From positions 186,001 through 250,000 of the forward strand of contig BQMY01000074.1 in NCBI GenBank assembly GCA_022181065.1: a stretch of DNA of 64,000 bases, in the 5' to 3' direction. Source of the stretch: Melioribacteraceae bacterium. Its GTDB lineage: Bacteria; Bacteroidota; Ignavibacteria; Ignavibacteriales; Melioribacteraceae. Position numbers and translations under genes: made by a program. This document shows, in pieces, positions 35,017 through 42,873 of the stretch. A model generated the notes under the pieces. That model worked only from the letters and a program-made list of their open reading frames with translations, searched no databases and was not told the origin of the DNA. How positions within the stretch are numbered: the first letter of the stretch is position 1; each line of letters begins with the position of its first letter.

Positions 35017-35865
35017 TTAGTCACTAATCCTTGTCAGATTATAAACTCTTTTAGTATGTCCCGGCTGAAAAATCATATTATATTCAGCTATACCCTTTTC
35101 TTCTGAAAGAGAAAGATCATACTGGAAATATTCTTCAATATAACCGGTGAGATTTATCACCCCTGATTGGCTGCGCGGATTGTAATTTGAAAACTCAAGG
35201 TACAAAAATAACGGCCCCACAAGAACGTAAGGTTGATCAAAGACGATACGGTCGGCATATTCATAGACAGTGAACGAAAGCGTAGTGTCGATATCCGTTT
35301 CGGAATAGATTTCCCAGACAAAGCTGCCGTCATTATATATAAGTTCTGTACGAATTCCGGTAATTACCTCCGTTATAAGATACTCATTCCTCTGGTCTGT
35401 TGTTTCAACTAATTCAATATTCCAGACAATGTCACAACTATCCCGGGTTTCCTCGTTTGCATAAGTTTCAACCTGCTGGAAATTATAGAATTGAACATCA
35501 CCATCAGAAAGAGGGAAATAATTGATGATCTTAACCAATTCTACATCAAATACCAAATCGCTAAATACAATTACTGTTGTGTCCAGTCTTTGATATCCAT
35601 CAATCTCAAACGCAATCTTGCGAGTTCCTTCTCCTTCAAGTTCAATGATATATTTCCCATCGGCATCGCTGGAGGCAGCGAGTGTGTCTCCGATAAATAT
35701 ATCCACTCCTGACAATAAATCAGTCCCATCTGATACACTTCCGGAGACAGTTAGTTTTACTATTTCCGGAGTTATCTCTGGTTCAGTCTCAACGGGAACA
35801 CTCTCATCAGAGCAGGATATCCCTATCAGCGCAAATATTACAATTAGATATTTAACTTTTTTCAT
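35017..35865 (-). CDS. Lipoprotein with carboxypeptidase-regulatory-like domain fused to a shared C-terminal domain
   Basis: The 282-aa protein has a lipobox GISC and a short acidic linker (VPVETEPEITPE). A CarboxypepD_reg-like domain spans about 38-112 (VSGSVSDGTDLLSGVDIFIG). A C-terminal domain of about 165 residues begins INYFPLSDGDVQFYNFQQVE. The second domain matches almost the whole of the next gene (197 aa), with the same SCDIVWNIE, YNDGSFVWE, DTTLSF, PYVLVGPLF and PGHTKRVYNLTRI landmarks. Surface or periplasmic location is expected. No function is known for this domain. Confidence 0.72.
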   Translation of the reverse strand: MKKVKYLIVIFALIGISCSDESVPVETEPEITPEIVKLTVSGSVSDGTDLLSGVDIFIGDTLAASSDADGKYIIELEGEGTRKIAFEIDGYQRLDTTVIVFSDLVFDVELVKIINYFPLSDGDVQFYNFQQVETYANEETRDSCDIVWNIELVETTDQRNEYLITEVITGIRTELIYNDGSFVWEIYSETDIDTTLSFTVYEYADRIVFDQPYVLVGPLFLYLEFSNYNPRSQSGVINLTGYIEEYFQYDLSLSEEKGIAEYNMIFQPGHTKRVYNLTRISD

Positions 35866-35916
35866 AATGCCCTCATATAGTAATTACGTCTGTTTATTAC
35901 TTTGTTTCAAACGGAC

Positions 35917-36510
35917 TTAATAACCGACTCGAGTCAGATAATAAAATCGCTTGTGATGCCCTGGCTCGTACGATATTACTAAATCGACTATCCCAATTTC
36001 CTTTTCAAGGGTGATCTCATAAGTTAAATATTCATCGAGAACGCCGGATAGCTTAACTTGCGTCTCCTCGCCCAATGATCTTAAATGTTCGAATTCCAGC
36101 CCCCAAAAGATCGGTCCAACATATACAATAGGCTGCTCAAACTGGATCAGGTTTGAAGATTCACGAATATTAAATGAAAGAGTGGTGTCGATCTGATGAA
36201 TTCCAACAGTTTCCCAAACCCCTGCTCCATCGTTATAAATTTGTTCTGTACTGACCCCGGAAATAATCTGGGTGACACGGGAAATGGTTATCCCATCAAT
36301 ATCTCCTTGCGATTCAATATTCCATATCACATCGCAACTGTCTGTTTTCAGTTCATTCTGATATTGATCGATCTGCTTGAATTTATAATTTTGCACATCA
36401 CCATCGACCAAAGGAAAATAATTTAATGTATCAGATTCGGTGATGTTTGACTCGCTATCACATCCAACCAAAAAGATGATAAGTAGGCTAAAAAGATATA
36501 TTGATTTCAT
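35917..36510 (-). CDS. Lipoprotein, single-domain paralogue of the neighbouring gene
   Basis: The 197-aa protein has a lipobox FLVGC. Its body matches the C-terminal domain of the 282-aa gene downstream: NYFPLVDGDVQNYKFKQID, SCDVIWNIE, IYNDGAGVWE, HQIDTTLSF, IVYVGPIFWGLEF and YEPGHHKRFYYLTRVGY. A short lipoprotein linker leads directly into this domain. The pair arose by tandem duplication. The fused domain was gained by one copy or lost by the other. No function known. Confidence 0.72.
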   Translation of the reverse strand: MKSIYLFSLLIIFLVGCDSESNITESDTLNYFPLVDGDVQNYKFKQIDQYQNELKTDSCDVIWNIESQGDIDGITISRVTQIISGVSTEQIYNDGAGVWETVGIHQIDTTLSFNIRESSNLIQFEQPIVYVGPIFWGLEFEHLRSLGEETQVKLSGVLDEYLTYEITLEKEIGIVDLVISYEPGHHKRFYYLTRVGY

Positions 36511-36661
36511 ATAACCCTCAGGATAGAAAAATGCCGCCTTTATAAATATAAAATAATCTTAATATACTTTTGTATCAACTATGGCTTGTAAAACTATTGT
36601 GAAGAGTTGATATATATCACATTGTATCAGGATTAGAAGACACCTTTTGCGGAATCAGCAT

Positions 36662-37087
36662 TTAACGGTCAAATATCGTGGGCGCATTTTGACACGAGAG
36701 AAAGAGAACAGTATCTATAACTTCAATTTCAATTAGATAGATTCCTTCACTAATGGTGATTTTTTCAGTTCCGCACCAGTAACCTCTATGATGATTTGTG
36801 TATAACTTACCACCAATAAAGGCGCTTGCGTCTTCATCGGGCATGCCGGTATCAAAAGTGAAGGACGTGAATCCATATCGTTTCGAGATATTTTCTGGAG
36901 CCAGGTCTCCAATCACAATATCTCCTACCAGAAGGTTTTGAAGGGACGATGAACTGCTATTTTTAAAACTAATCTGCAGCGGTGAATCATCCTGAGCAAC
37001 GGAATTTTCACACCCGCTCAAAAGTGATGATATAAAAACAGCAGACATCAATAAAAATCTATTCAGACTCTTCTTTGTTTGTATCAT
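36662..37087 (-). CDS. Hypothetical lipoprotein
   Basis: The 141-aa protein has an N-terminal hydrophobic stretch with lipobox SLLSGC and then a beta-rich domain containing LQISFKNSSSSSLQNLLVGD and GKLYTNHHRGYWCGTEKITI. It was not recognised. It overlaps the upstream 74-aa membrane-protein gene by 29 nt, so the two are probably co-translated. Two further cysteines (in YWCGTE and FLSCQNA) could form a disulfide in the periplasm. Confidence 0.6.
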   Translation of the reverse strand: MIQTKKSLNRFLLMSAVFISSLLSGCENSVAQDDSPLQISFKNSSSSSLQNLLVGDIVIGDLAPENISKRYGFTSFTFDTGMPDEDASAFIGGKLYTNHHRGYWCGTEKITISEGIYLIEIEVIDTVLFLSCQNAPTIFDR

Positions 37088-37283
37088 CTGATTTTTCTCT
37101 ACTAAAAAAATTTTTGATTAATCCAACAATTTCGGCTGCAACCAGAATAAGAAAGAAGTAGCCAAGATATTCTTTGTAAGTTCCTGCGTCTTCAGGCTTA
37201 ATAAAAACTGTGTTAAATAACCCCATTATTAAAAAGAGTAACGTTCTGATTATTTGCCAGGTGACTTTCCCGTCAAATTTCAT
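37059..37283 (-). CDS. Small membrane protein
   Basis: The product (74 aa from the ATG at 37283) is MKFDGKVTWQ followed by a hydrophobic helix (TLLFLIMGLFNTVFI), a short loop, a second helix (YLGYFFLILVAAEIVGLI) and a strongly charged tail (SREKSDDTNKEESE). It was not recognised. It is co-transcribed with the overlapping lipoprotein gene. The longer frame to 37328 is unlikely because it adds a non-signal-like, cysteine-containing stretch. Confidence 0.55.
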   Translation of the reverse strand: MKFDGKVTWQIIRTLLFLIMGLFNTVFIKPEDAGTYKEYLGYFFLILVAAEIVGLIKNFFSREKSDDTNKEESE

Positions 37284-37492
37284 ATTGCACCAAAAATAAA
37301 TTACAATTTTACCATTAAAAGAAACCATTTCAAGTTACAAATCCTTGCACTAAATCGAAATTAGAATTTCTCTTACAAACTAATATTTTCGATTATTAAA
37401 CCTTATTCTCTTATTACTGGAATAATTTGTTCAATTTATGAAATAGTAAGGGTTCCCGATAAGTGACCATTTTTTAGTATTTGCCTATTGCG

Positions 37493-37514
37493 TTTAAGAT
37501 GCCAATATCTTAAA
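37493..37514. promoter_or_regulatory. 8-bp inverted repeat upstream of the carbamoyltransferase operon
   Basis: TTTAAGAT and ATCTTAAA flank a 6-nt centre, about 53 nt before the TTG start at 37568. This is a suitable place for an operator or a leader stem in the 239-nt divergent region; nothing else was recognised there. Confidence 0.35.
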
Positions 37515-37567
37515 TTAATAATCAAGCGGGGGTCGCCCAAAGAAAGAATAAGTTACCGGTAGGATAG

Positions 37568-38245
37568 TTGAAAACAATTTTCAAAATTTATTCCGCAATC
37601 ATTCTTTTAATAAGAAAGAACAAGTTTATTTGCCGGGTTCTGTTTGGTATTAAACCGGGTGTAAGCAATTTCGAAAATTATTGGGACTGGACAACACTCC
37701 GGTTGAAATCGGTATTAAGAACGCTGGATCTTTCAAATAAAAATATACTTGATATGGGTACCGGACCTTATGCCCTTCTGTCCGTTTATTTAAAAAATCG
37801 TTTTCAGATTCAATCCGTTACAGCTGCTGATTATCTTGATAGTATTATTTTCAATGCTGCACTGCAGCCCGGAGCAAAAGGGATAGAATTTATAAAGACC
37901 AATCTGTTTGATAATCTGGATGCTAAATTTGATATCATTCTATTCAATGCGCCTTATATTTCTGACAGAGCTGGTAGCCAATTGGGGATTTATGACACAG
38001 AACTCTCGCGGGAAAGATGGTCGGGAGGAGAAGACGGGGTGAAAACAATAAGCCGATTCTTATCCGAACTACACAATTTTCTCACTACGGATGGAGTATG
38101 TCTGCTTGGAATAAACCATTTCTATCTCAAAGATCAATCTTTAAGGAAAGAGCTTAAAAAATTCCCTCAACTTAATTTATTTTCATATAGTAAAAATCGA
38201 GTGACTCACTCAGGAGTATATATTTTGCGAAGGTCAGACTTATGA
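37568..38245 (+). CDS. Class I methyltransferase with NAPY motif
   Basis: The 225-aa protein starts at TTG with an AGGA ribosome-binding site 4 nt upstream. It shows SAM motif I NILDMGTGPYALLSVYL and a catalytic NAPY in DIILFNAPYISDRAGS. These are features of HemK/PrmC- and RsmC-like methyltransferases (N/DPPY) that methylate amide or exocyclic amine nitrogens. It begins an operon: its stop overlaps the PP-loop gene by 4 nt (ATGA). The substrate is unknown and probably linked to the product of the next two genes. Confidence 0.82.
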   Translation: MKTIFKIYSAIILLIRKNKFICRVLFGIKPGVSNFENYWDWTTLRLKSVLRTLDLSNKNILDMGTGPYALLSVYLKNRFQIQSVTAADYLDSIIFNAALQPGAKGIEFIKTNLFDNLDAKFDIILFNAPYISDRAGSQLGIYDTELSRERWSGGEDGVKTISRFLSELHNFLTTDGVCLLGINHFYLKDQSLRKELKKFPQLNLFSYSKNRVTHSGVYILRRSDL

Positions 38246-39327
38246 GGTGTACACGTTGTATTTTACCCGACTCAATTCCGGGTATTTCATTTGATGAAAA
38301 AGGCGTATGCAATTTTTGTAATGACAATTTCCCGAATTACAATCCGAAAGGAGATGATTTTCTACAGAAAATCCTGCGTGAAGGATTGCGCGAAAATTCC
38401 GGAGCTGATTGTCTTGTAGGTTTAAGCGGGGGGAAAGATAGTACCTACACTTTGCTGAAATTAAAAGAACAATTTGGTATGCGGGTTGAAGCATTCACAT
38501 ATATTCATGAAGGGACTACCGGATTTTCCCTGGAAAACGCGAAAAAAGTCTGCAATCAATTTAGCATTAAACATCATATCGTTTCGCTGAAAAATGAAGC
38601 ACATCTCAAAACTTTTCACGGATATTTCAAAGCATTCAGTAAATCTCCTTCATCTACTACTGCCGGAATGACATGTGTAGCATGTAAAAACCTGCACATA
38701 CTTGGATATGATATTGCAGCAGAACGAAATATCCCATTTATCGTTTGGTCTACAAGTCCGCTCGAATACTCACCATTTTTGGCTCTTAAATACAACGGAG
38801 GTGAAAAGGAACAATTTAAACGTGAGGGAAATGTTAAAGGAGCGTACTTGCTTCTGAAAGAGATGGTAAATTCGTTTGATTTCCCCAAAACCTTTCTGAC
38901 AAATTTGAAAACCAGCCTGAACGGATGCCTCGCTGCTTTTCCAACATCGGGATATCTGCTGAAAAAATATCCTGATATAAGTCCGTTATTCTTCTACGAA
39001 TATCACAACTGGGTTCCTGACGACATAATCGAATATATTACTCAAAATTCCGATTGGCGAGTTCCCGAGGAGATTGATGACTGGCATTCAGATTGTCTTT
39101 TTAACTTTTTCAAGGAATATATGTTCCTTCATCTTTATAAAGCAAGCTACACCGATGCTTTCCTCAGTAATCAAATAAGATACGGATTGATTTCAAGGGA
39201 GGAGGCTATTATTAAATTGAACAAAAATAAAAAACAGAATAAAGAGGGGATTTTCAGAGCAATTGAATCTCTCGGACTAAATGATTTGCAAAAAAGGATT
39301 GATTCTACAGTTTTTACGGAATATTAA
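38242..39327 (+). CDS. Zinc-ribbon PP-loop ATPase (N-acetyl sugar amidotransferase-like)
   Basis: The 361-aa protein has an N-terminal zinc ribbon (Cys3, Cys6, Cys23, Cys26 in MRCTRCILPD and VCNFCND) and the PP-loop motif SGGKDS at 62-67. A further CVACKN pair follows near 150. PP-loop enzymes adenylate a carbonyl or hydroxyl before attack by a nitrogen or sulfur nucleophile. The nearest named family is WbpG/PseA-like N-acetyl sugar amidotransferase, but those normally need a HisH/HisF-like ammonia source that is absent here. It sits between a methyltransferase (4-nt overlap) and a carbamoyltransferase (2-nt gap). Confidence 0.82.
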   Translation: MRCTRCILPDSIPGISFDEKGVCNFCNDNFPNYNPKGDDFLQKILREGLRENSGADCLVGLSGGKDSTYTLLKLKEQFGMRVEAFTYIHEGTTGFSLENAKKVCNQFSIKHHIVSLKNEAHLKTFHGYFKAFSKSPSSTTAGMTCVACKNLHILGYDIAAERNIPFIVWSTSPLEYSPFLALKYNGGEKEQFKREGNVKGAYLLLKEMVNSFDFPKTFLTNLKTSLNGCLAAFPTSGYLLKKYPDISPLFFYEYHNWVPDDIIEYITQNSDWRVPEEIDDWHSDCLFNFFKEYMFLHLYKASYTDAFLSNQIRYGLISREEAIIKLNKNKKQNKEGIFRAIESLGLNDLQKRIDSTVFTEY

Positions 39328-39329
39328 AA

Positions 39330-41132
39330 TTGAAGATACTAGGAATTAACGCTTTCGGACAAAATCCTTCAGCAGCACTGGTGATTGATGGTGAATTGAC
39401 AGGTTTTTCCCACGAGGAAAGATTTAACCGCCTTAAAAACTCGCATAACCTATTTCCATCCTATACAATTACCTGGCTTCTCAATTCGAACAATCTGTTG
39501 TTGGAGGATGTCGATTATATCGCTTTTAACTGGGATTGCACAAAGTACCCCTGGAAAAGGGCAAAGCAACTCCTTTCCACCAAAATCAATCTGAGCGGCA
39601 CAAAAAACAACTACGGGAAATCGGACAACTCTTCCAATGTTTATTCTGCCCTCGAATATCTGCTGAATTATACTCCGGGTAATGTTATAAATAAAATAAA
39701 ACGTGAATTAAGAAGAAGTGGTCATAAAGGGAAAATTCCTAAAATAGAGTTTGTTGATCACCACCTTTCACACGCCTTTCAAGCGTACTATCACTCACCA
39801 TTTTCAGATTGTCTGGTTCTTGTGGCCGATGGTCACGGTGAAGAAAATTGTGTTAGCGGCTATTTTGTGGAAGATGGGAGTTTTAAGAAAATCACCAACT
39901 ATAAAGTACCTTACTCGTTGGGATGGTTTTATGGTGGAATGTCGGCATATCTTGGATTTTATCCTGACAGGGATGAAGGTAAACTAATGGGTCTTGCTGC
40001 TTATGGCAAAAAAAGAGCGGCGGAGAATCCTTATCTTGAAGTTATTGATGAGATGATCAAAATTTCTGATAAAGAGTTCGAGTTAAATCCATTCTTTTTC
40101 AAAATCGGCGCGAAAGATTATAATTACAGTTACACAAATTCTCTGGTAAAATTTCTTACAGCCATTGATCCTGAACTTCAGCCTATCAGTGTAAATGAAA
40201 AAGTGATAAAAGATGGCAATGTAATTAATAAGTATTTACAGGAAAAATATATAGACCTGGCATTTGCAGTTCAGTCAAAACTTGAAGGAGCTCTTAATGC
40301 TGTAATCTCGCAAATGGTAGATAGTGCTCCGTTCAGAAACCTTGCTTATGCCGGTGGTGTCGCGATGAATTGCAAAGCAAACCGTGTCATAGCTGATCAT
40401 CCCGGGATCGACCGACTGTTCGTACACCCCGCCTCATCAGATGATGGTAGCGCGATTGGTGCCGCATTCTATATCGCTAAACACTTCGATTCTCTCCGAC
40501 ATGTGCCCCTAACTCACACACAATATGGAGCTGGTTTTAACAATGACGAGATACAAAAAATCCTAGATAACTGCGGTGTGAATTACCAGAAAACCAACTA
40601 TATTTCTACTGATGCAGCCAAACTGCTAACCGAGGGTAAAATAATCGGATGGTTTCAGGGTAATGCCGAGATGGGAGCGAGAGCTCTGGGCGGAAGAAGT
40701 ATTTTAGCCAATCCATTCGAATCCGAAATAAAAAACAAAATTAACTCAAATGTAAAATACCGTGAAATCTGGCGCCCCTACTGCCCTTCGATCCTGAAAG
40801 GGAACAGTAAACGATATCTCAATGATTCGGAAGATGCGCGTTTTATGATAGTCGCGGATGAGGCTACGAAAGAATTTGCAGATACAGCACCCGCTGTAGT
40901 GCATGTCGATAATACAGTTCGCCCTCAATTAGTGGATAAAGAGGTTCTGCCTGAATATGGTAATTTGATTGAAGATTTTGGTCATCTGACAGGTCATCCG
41001 GTAGTTCTCAACACCTCATTCAACGTAAGAGGTGAGCCGATTACAAACAACCCGTACGACGCGATAAGAACATTTTACTCCACAGGGCTGGACGCGTTGG
41101 CAATAGGGGATTTCATAGTAAAAAAGAGATAA
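39330..41132 (+). CDS. NodU/CmcH/TobZ-type O-carbamoyltransferase
   Basis: The 600-aa protein starts at TTG. The N-terminal Kae1-like half has LGINAFGQNPSAALVIDGE, metal-binding His144 and His148 in FVDHHLSHAFQAYYHS, and VLVADGHGEEN. It continues with LAYAGGVAMNCKANRVI and HPASSDDGSAIGAAF. The C-terminal half has IIGWFQGNAEMGARALGGRS and VVLNTSFNVRGEPI, typical of the family's second domain. These enzymes use carbamoyl phosphate and ATP to put a carbamoyl group on a sugar or other hydroxyl. The full family length is present. It ends the triad, with nothing co-directional for several kilobases. Confidence 0.93.
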   Translation: MKILGINAFGQNPSAALVIDGELTGFSHEERFNRLKNSHNLFPSYTITWLLNSNNLLLEDVDYIAFNWDCTKYPWKRAKQLLSTKINLSGTKNNYGKSDNSSNVYSALEYLLNYTPGNVINKIKRELRRSGHKGKIPKIEFVDHHLSHAFQAYYHSPFSDCLVLVADGHGEENCVSGYFVEDGSFKKITNYKVPYSLGWFYGGMSAYLGFYPDRDEGKLMGLAAYGKKRAAENPYLEVIDEMIKISDKEFELNPFFFKIGAKDYNYSYTNSLVKFLTAIDPELQPISVNEKVIKDGNVINKYLQEKYIDLAFAVQSKLEGALNAVISQMVDSAPFRNLAYAGGVAMNCKANRVIADHPGIDRLFVHPASSDDGSAIGAAFYIAKHFDSLRHVPLTHTQYGAGFNNDEIQKILDNCGVNYQKTNYISTDAAKLLTEGKIIGWFQGNAEMGARALGGRSILANPFESEIKNKINSNVKYREIWRPYCPSILKGNSKRYLNDSEDARFMIVADEATKEFADTAPAVVHVDNTVRPQLVDKEVLPEYGNLIEDFGHLTGHPVVLNTSFNVRGEPITNNPYDAIRTFYSTGLDALAIGDFIVKKR

Positions 41133-41181
41133 CGAACCCGATTCAGAATTATTGTATCCAGGTTATTATCAGCATTTTCTT

Positions 41182-41625
41182 TTACAAAGTTTCAATACGG
41201 AATTTTGATTCTCTGGTACCTTCTTCATTATAAAGTTGCACAAGGGCGGGATCGTTGTTATATAATCTCCAGAAATACGTTATTTTATCGTAACCATCAC
41301 CACGCGCCAGCTTAAAACTTTCACATCTCCCATCCTGATAGAAAATCAGCTTGTGCCGATATCTGGTTCGCGGCAGGTTTGATAAATCACCCCCAAAATA
41401 AATTTTCTTCCCATCATTCACTTCCTGCTCAAAAGCGTTATGCCATGTGCCATATAAATACCTTAACCAAACCGAACCATAAGCTGAACCGGGTGCGGGC
41501 TGAAAAGTATCCTTGTCACTGATTCTTACAGCCGAAACATCCTCCCTGAAACTATTGGCGGAACAACTAATTAAAAGCCAAATTACAACAAGAATAATTA
41601 TATACTTCAACCTCACACCCTCCAT
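41182..41625 (-). CDS. Hypothetical lipoprotein
   Basis: The protein (147 aa from the ATG at 41625) has a lipobox WLLISC. The mature part contains GSVWLRYLYGTWHNAFEQEV and GRCESFKLARGDGYDKITYF, suggesting a small beta-barrel or lipocalin-like shape, but no family was recognised. The longer frame to 41661 adds charged residues before the signal and is less likely. It is convergent with the carbamoyltransferase. Confidence 0.6.
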   Translation of the reverse strand: MEGVRLKYIIILVVIWLLISCSANSFREDVSAVRISDKDTFQPAPGSAYGSVWLRYLYGTWHNAFEQEVNDGKKIYFGGDLSNLPRTRYRHKLIFYQDGRCESFKLARGDGYDKITYFWRLYNNDPALVQLYNEEGTRESKFRIETL

Positions 41626-41745
41626 AAAATGTTTCTTTCCTCTTTTTAGGTATAAAAGCAAAGTGCCTGGTAGTTCCTGTGGATTCCAATAAATTATTGT
41701 AATTTTTAAAGAAATATTAAGATTCTTTATTTTTAATTGTAGTTT

Positions 41746-41963
41746 TTGCCGGTAGATACGACTAACCTTTCAGAATACAATAAAATACCAAGCAGCAAAA
41801 GTACAGATGTGAAAGAGGAATTTCCGGAAGAGTTAATAACTGATCAAGACATCCTCCGCAAATCTGCTTTATTTGTTGCGATAATAAAGATGACAAGGAA
41901 GATTTGTACAAGGAAATGGTTTACCAGTTGTGGAAGTTGTACGGAACTTTAATTTCGGAATAG
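41746..41963 (+). pseudogene. ECF sigma factor remnant (region 2 only, frameshifted)
   Basis: A frame opening near 41746 reads EEFPEELITDQDILRK, then a shift near 41860 leads into ICFICCDNKDDKEDLYKEMV and YQLWKLYGTLISE before a TAG at 41961-41963. The joined text matches the start of region 2 of Bacteroidota ECF sigma factors (xxHKICxxYCxDxxDxEDLYQEIxxQLW). The remainder, including the DNA-binding region 4, is missing. The 68-aa frame ending at 41952 is an artefact of the shift. Confidence 0.65.
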
Positions 41964-42119
41964 ATCAACATCAAAGATTTCCTGGAATGATAAACGAGGA
42001 CAATTTTACCGAAATAGAAGCCGGGATGAAGAAAAAAAAGTACGTAAAAACATTATTGTGCTGCTGTTAGCATTGGGGATGGCACTATTAACCATTTTTT
42101 TTTACAATGTATTATTTAT
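41964..42119 (+). pseudogene. Remnant of a small membrane protein after the ECF remnant
   Basis: Frames in this stretch jump between INEDNFTEIEAG and RDEEKKVRKNIIVLLLALG followed by MALLTIFFYNVLFIKRV. Joined by a shift near 42022 they resemble a sigma-operon membrane partner with one transmembrane helix. There is no ribosome-binding site or continuous frame, so it is annotated as decayed. Weak evidence. Confidence 0.45.
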
Positions 42120-42145
42120 AAAGCGAGTTTCAGGAGTAAAACAGA

Positions 42146-42778
42146 TTATCTGTCATGAATTCCGTTACCGGCAAGAATTTTGTCTACATTTTTTTCAATT
42201 CGTGAAATGCGGGTTTTAGATTGTTTCGGCGCTGTAAAGAAGAGCGTATAACCACGTTGTCTGCCCGGTGTGAGAGAATAAAATGCTTTTTTGAATTTGC
42301 TGTCTGATTCAAAAAAATCGAGTAATTCCTGTGGAAATTCCAACTCGTTTTTCTGTTTGAAGTCTACCTGTTTACCCGTCCGTTCATTTTTAATCGCTTC
42401 AGAAATATATTGTATGATTGTCTCCCTGCTGCTTTCGACTTCCTCAACAGTATGAAATTTCATATATCTTGCCGACTGCGAATTTTCTCCGGGACTCACA
42501 AGCAATTTGTGTGAATCATTTATCAAAACCCCTTTTAGAAAATTTAACGTTGCGCAATCCTTCAAGGTACTGAGCAGGACAATATTCTTGCCGGAATCAG
42601 TATAACAAGCCACACCCCATTTCCTCTCTTCAACAAGTTCAGTTTGGTGAAGTATATCTCTCAGGCGGAGCATTACTTTACGCCAGTCATTCACTTTACA
42701 TTGTGGGGTGTTATAATAATCACATCTGCCGCAACCTGCCTGCAGATATAGGTCAACTTCTGGATTTTGTTTTGCCAT
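42146..42778 (-). CDS. YdeI/OmpD-associated family protein with DUF1801 region
   Basis: The 210-aa protein begins MAKQNPEVDLYLQ, then GCGRCDYYNTPQCKVNDWRK. It continues with a DUF1801-like core (RDILHQTELVEERKWGVACY, LSTLKDCATLNFLKGVLIND) and a YdeI-like C-terminus (LEFPQELLDFFESDSKFKKA, SLTPGRQRGYTLFFTAPKQS, KTRISRIEKNVDKIL). The extra N-terminal CGRC...C cysteine group is an unusual addition that could bind metal. Cytosolic, function unknown. It is the second DUF1801-type gene in the window. Confidence 0.85.
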   Translation of the reverse strand: MAKQNPEVDLYLQAGCGRCDYYNTPQCKVNDWRKVMLRLRDILHQTELVEERKWGVACYTDSGKNIVLLSTLKDCATLNFLKGVLINDSHKLLVSPGENSQSARYMKFHTVEEVESSRETIIQYISEAIKNERTGKQVDFKQKNELEFPQELLDFFESDSKFKKAFYSLTPGRQRGYTLFFTAPKQSKTRISRIEKNVDKILAGNGIHDR

Positions 42779-42873
42779 TTTATTATCTCATCAAAAAAAT
42801 ACGAGTTAGTTTCATGGCAAAATAAGACTTTACATACATTTATAAAATTAAAAAGTCTTAATGACCGCTAAAA

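Larger units (their letters stand above)
41662..42145. other. 484-nt region with decayed genes
   Basis: It contains the two remnants listed here (ECF sigma N-terminus and a partner membrane protein). Outside these the region is AT-rich without a recognisable gene or strong terminator. Confidence 0.6.

Noticed and set aside
41746-41952. 68-aa plus-strand frame as an intact gene
   Set aside because: Its C-terminal half is out of frame with the sigma-region-2 sequence that continues in the neighbouring frame; it is part of the remnant.
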